Shown here piece after piece: positions 63,242 to 64,000 of a stretch of DNA of 64,000 nt. Under the pieces are notes generated by a model. That model searched no databases, had not been told where the DNA came from, and saw nothing but the letters and a program-made list of their open reading frames with translations. The position numbers and the translations under genes are program-made. The first letter of the stretch is position 1; each line of letters begins with the position of its first letter. This DNA is from Candidatus Poribacteria bacterium (GTDB lineage Bacteria; Poribacteria; WGA-4E; UBA9662): contig PAQF01000005.1 in NCBI GenBank assembly GCA_002709695.1, positions 52,275-116,274 of the forward strand, read 5' to 3'.

Positions 63242-64000
63242 ATGATTTATAGCTCACTGAAAAAGATTGCTTGCATGGCAATAATTATTTGTACGACCTG
63301 TGTTCTTACGAATTTGGTAGAAGCCCAGATGGTTGAAGATGGATTAGTTTCCTACTGGCCACTTGACGAACTCCAAGCAGGTAAGAAAGTTCCAGATGCA
63401 TTTGGGGAAAATCATGGTGAACTTGCAGGCGAAAGCAAGATGAAAATAGTTGCGGGTAAAGTCGGGGGTGCCGGTAAGTTTGACGGAACAGCTGCTGTGC
63501 ATATACCTGGAACCAAAACACTAGAATTGAATGGAACAGATGGAATGACAGTTTCAGCTTGGGTGAACGCCAAAAATGATGAACCTGTCAAAGGGGTTGT
63601 TGCCGGATGTTGCGGTACCATCGTTGCCCAAAGAGACATCAACGGTTGGGCGCTCAGATTTGATGGTAGAAATGGTGGTAAAGAAATGGAATTCATTGCT
63701 TGCCCTGGTTGGAACGGCGATGGCGGTTTCGGGTTTCCAAAATTCAAACCCGGACAATGGTATTATCTTACAGGAGTCATTAATCAAAAAAAACAACTAC
63801 TCTACCTCGATGGTAAGGGGGAGTTGGAGACGCAACGTCCTGGACCGCTCCAAACTAACGGCGGAACTGAGACAGAAATAGGCCATGCTGGGGATGGTGG
63901 TTTTGTTGGTTTGATTGACGAAGTCACTATTTATAACAGGGCACTATCTCAACAAGAAATTCAACAAAACTTTGAAGCCAAGGGAATGGCCGTCAACCCG
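63242..64000 (+). CDS. Secreted LamG-domain protein, cut by the window edge
   Basis: The frame opens at an ATG after AGGGAG and runs in frame past base 64000 (253 codons visible). A signal peptide is clear (KKIACMAIIICTTCVLT, cleaved near VEA-Q). One LamG_3 domain follows: LVSYWPLDELQAGKKVPDAFGENHG (opening, quoted here up to its core), MTVSAWVNAKND, QWYYLTGVINQKKQLLYLDG and GLIDEVTIYNRALSQQEIQ. The visible sequence ends GMAVNP, exactly where the LamG protein at 19930 has LAVNP before its K-L-x-x-x-W tail. I therefore expect that tail within about 20 residues of the edge. It is diverged from the three LamG genes at 20-24 kb. Confidence 0.88.
   Translation, partial: MIYSSLKKIACMAIIICTTCVLTNLVEAQMVEDGLVSYWPLDELQAGKKVPDAFGENHGELAGESKMKIVAGKVGGAGKFDGTAAVHIPGTKTLELNGTDGMTVSAWVNAKNDEPVKGVVAGCCGTIVAQRDINGWALRFDGRNGGKEMEFIACPGWNGDGGFGFPKFKPGQWYYLTGVINQKKQLLYLDGKGELETQRPGPLQTNGGTETEIGHAGDGGFVGLIDEVTIYNRALSQQEIQQNFEAKGMAVNP

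Overview
The window looks like a chromosomal segment of a Candidatus Poribacteria-type bacterium (or a close relative in the Poribacteria/Planctomycetes/Latescibacteria part of the tree). This is an inference from gene content: many phytanoyl-CoA dioxygenase-like (PhyH) genes, the Planctomycete-type PSCyt1/DUF1549/DUF1553 plus DUF1501 pair, many secreted LamG and discoidin proteins, FG-GAP/ASPIC-UnbV propellers, and C-terminal sorting domains of the form NYPNPFNPETWIP. The DNA is AT-rich (about 40% GC by eye) and uses TTG or GTG starts often. I see no transposase, integrase, phage gene, CRISPR array, rRNA or tRNA.

Layout. 1-7.2 kb (+): a ManD/RspA-type sugar-acid dehydratase, a class A penicillin-binding protein, uvrB and a translationally coupled helical protein of unknown function. 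7.2-17 kb (-): two lipoproteins (one with IPT/TIG, Ig-like and LysM domains), an aldo/keto reductase, a sialidase-like hypothetical protein, topoisomerase III, a PhyH dioxygenase and two Gfo/Idh/MocA oxidoreductases. 17-31 kb: an exported SMP-30 lactonase, a basic exported protein, three LamG proteins, a DmeF-like metal exporter, three discoidin-like proteins (one broken by a single nonsense codon), a seven-bladed FG-GAP protein and a di-haem oxidoreductase. The last two carry the full sorting tail. 31-39 kb: PhyH, PhyH, PSCyt1/PSD1, DUF1501, PhyH, probably one transcription unit. 39-47 kb: a complete Dpp/Opp-type ABC importer with two near-duplicate binding lipoproteins. 47-64 kb: a PEGA-SUMF1-TPR protein, two more seven-bladed CRTAC1-like propellers, a PhyH, a DUF6785-like membrane protein, then a striking alternating array PhyH - SUMF1 lipoprotein - PhyH - SUMF1 lipoprotein - PhyH, a TPR protein and a LamG protein cut by the window edge.

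How the parts may fit together (inference). The left third is housekeeping plus sugar/sugar-acid catabolism (ManD, AKR, Gfo/Idh, SMP-30). The rest is an envelope and secretion programme in which non-haem iron oxygenases are repeatedly paired with secreted or lipid-anchored display proteins. Two features seem the most novel. One is a short C-terminal K-L-x-x-x-W-x-x-[IVL]-[KR] tail shared by secreted proteins of unrelated folds, which also occurs as the linker just before a full sorting domain. The other is the alternating PhyH/SUMF1-lipoprotein array, in which none of the SUMF1 domains has the catalytic cysteines of formylglycine-generating enzymes.
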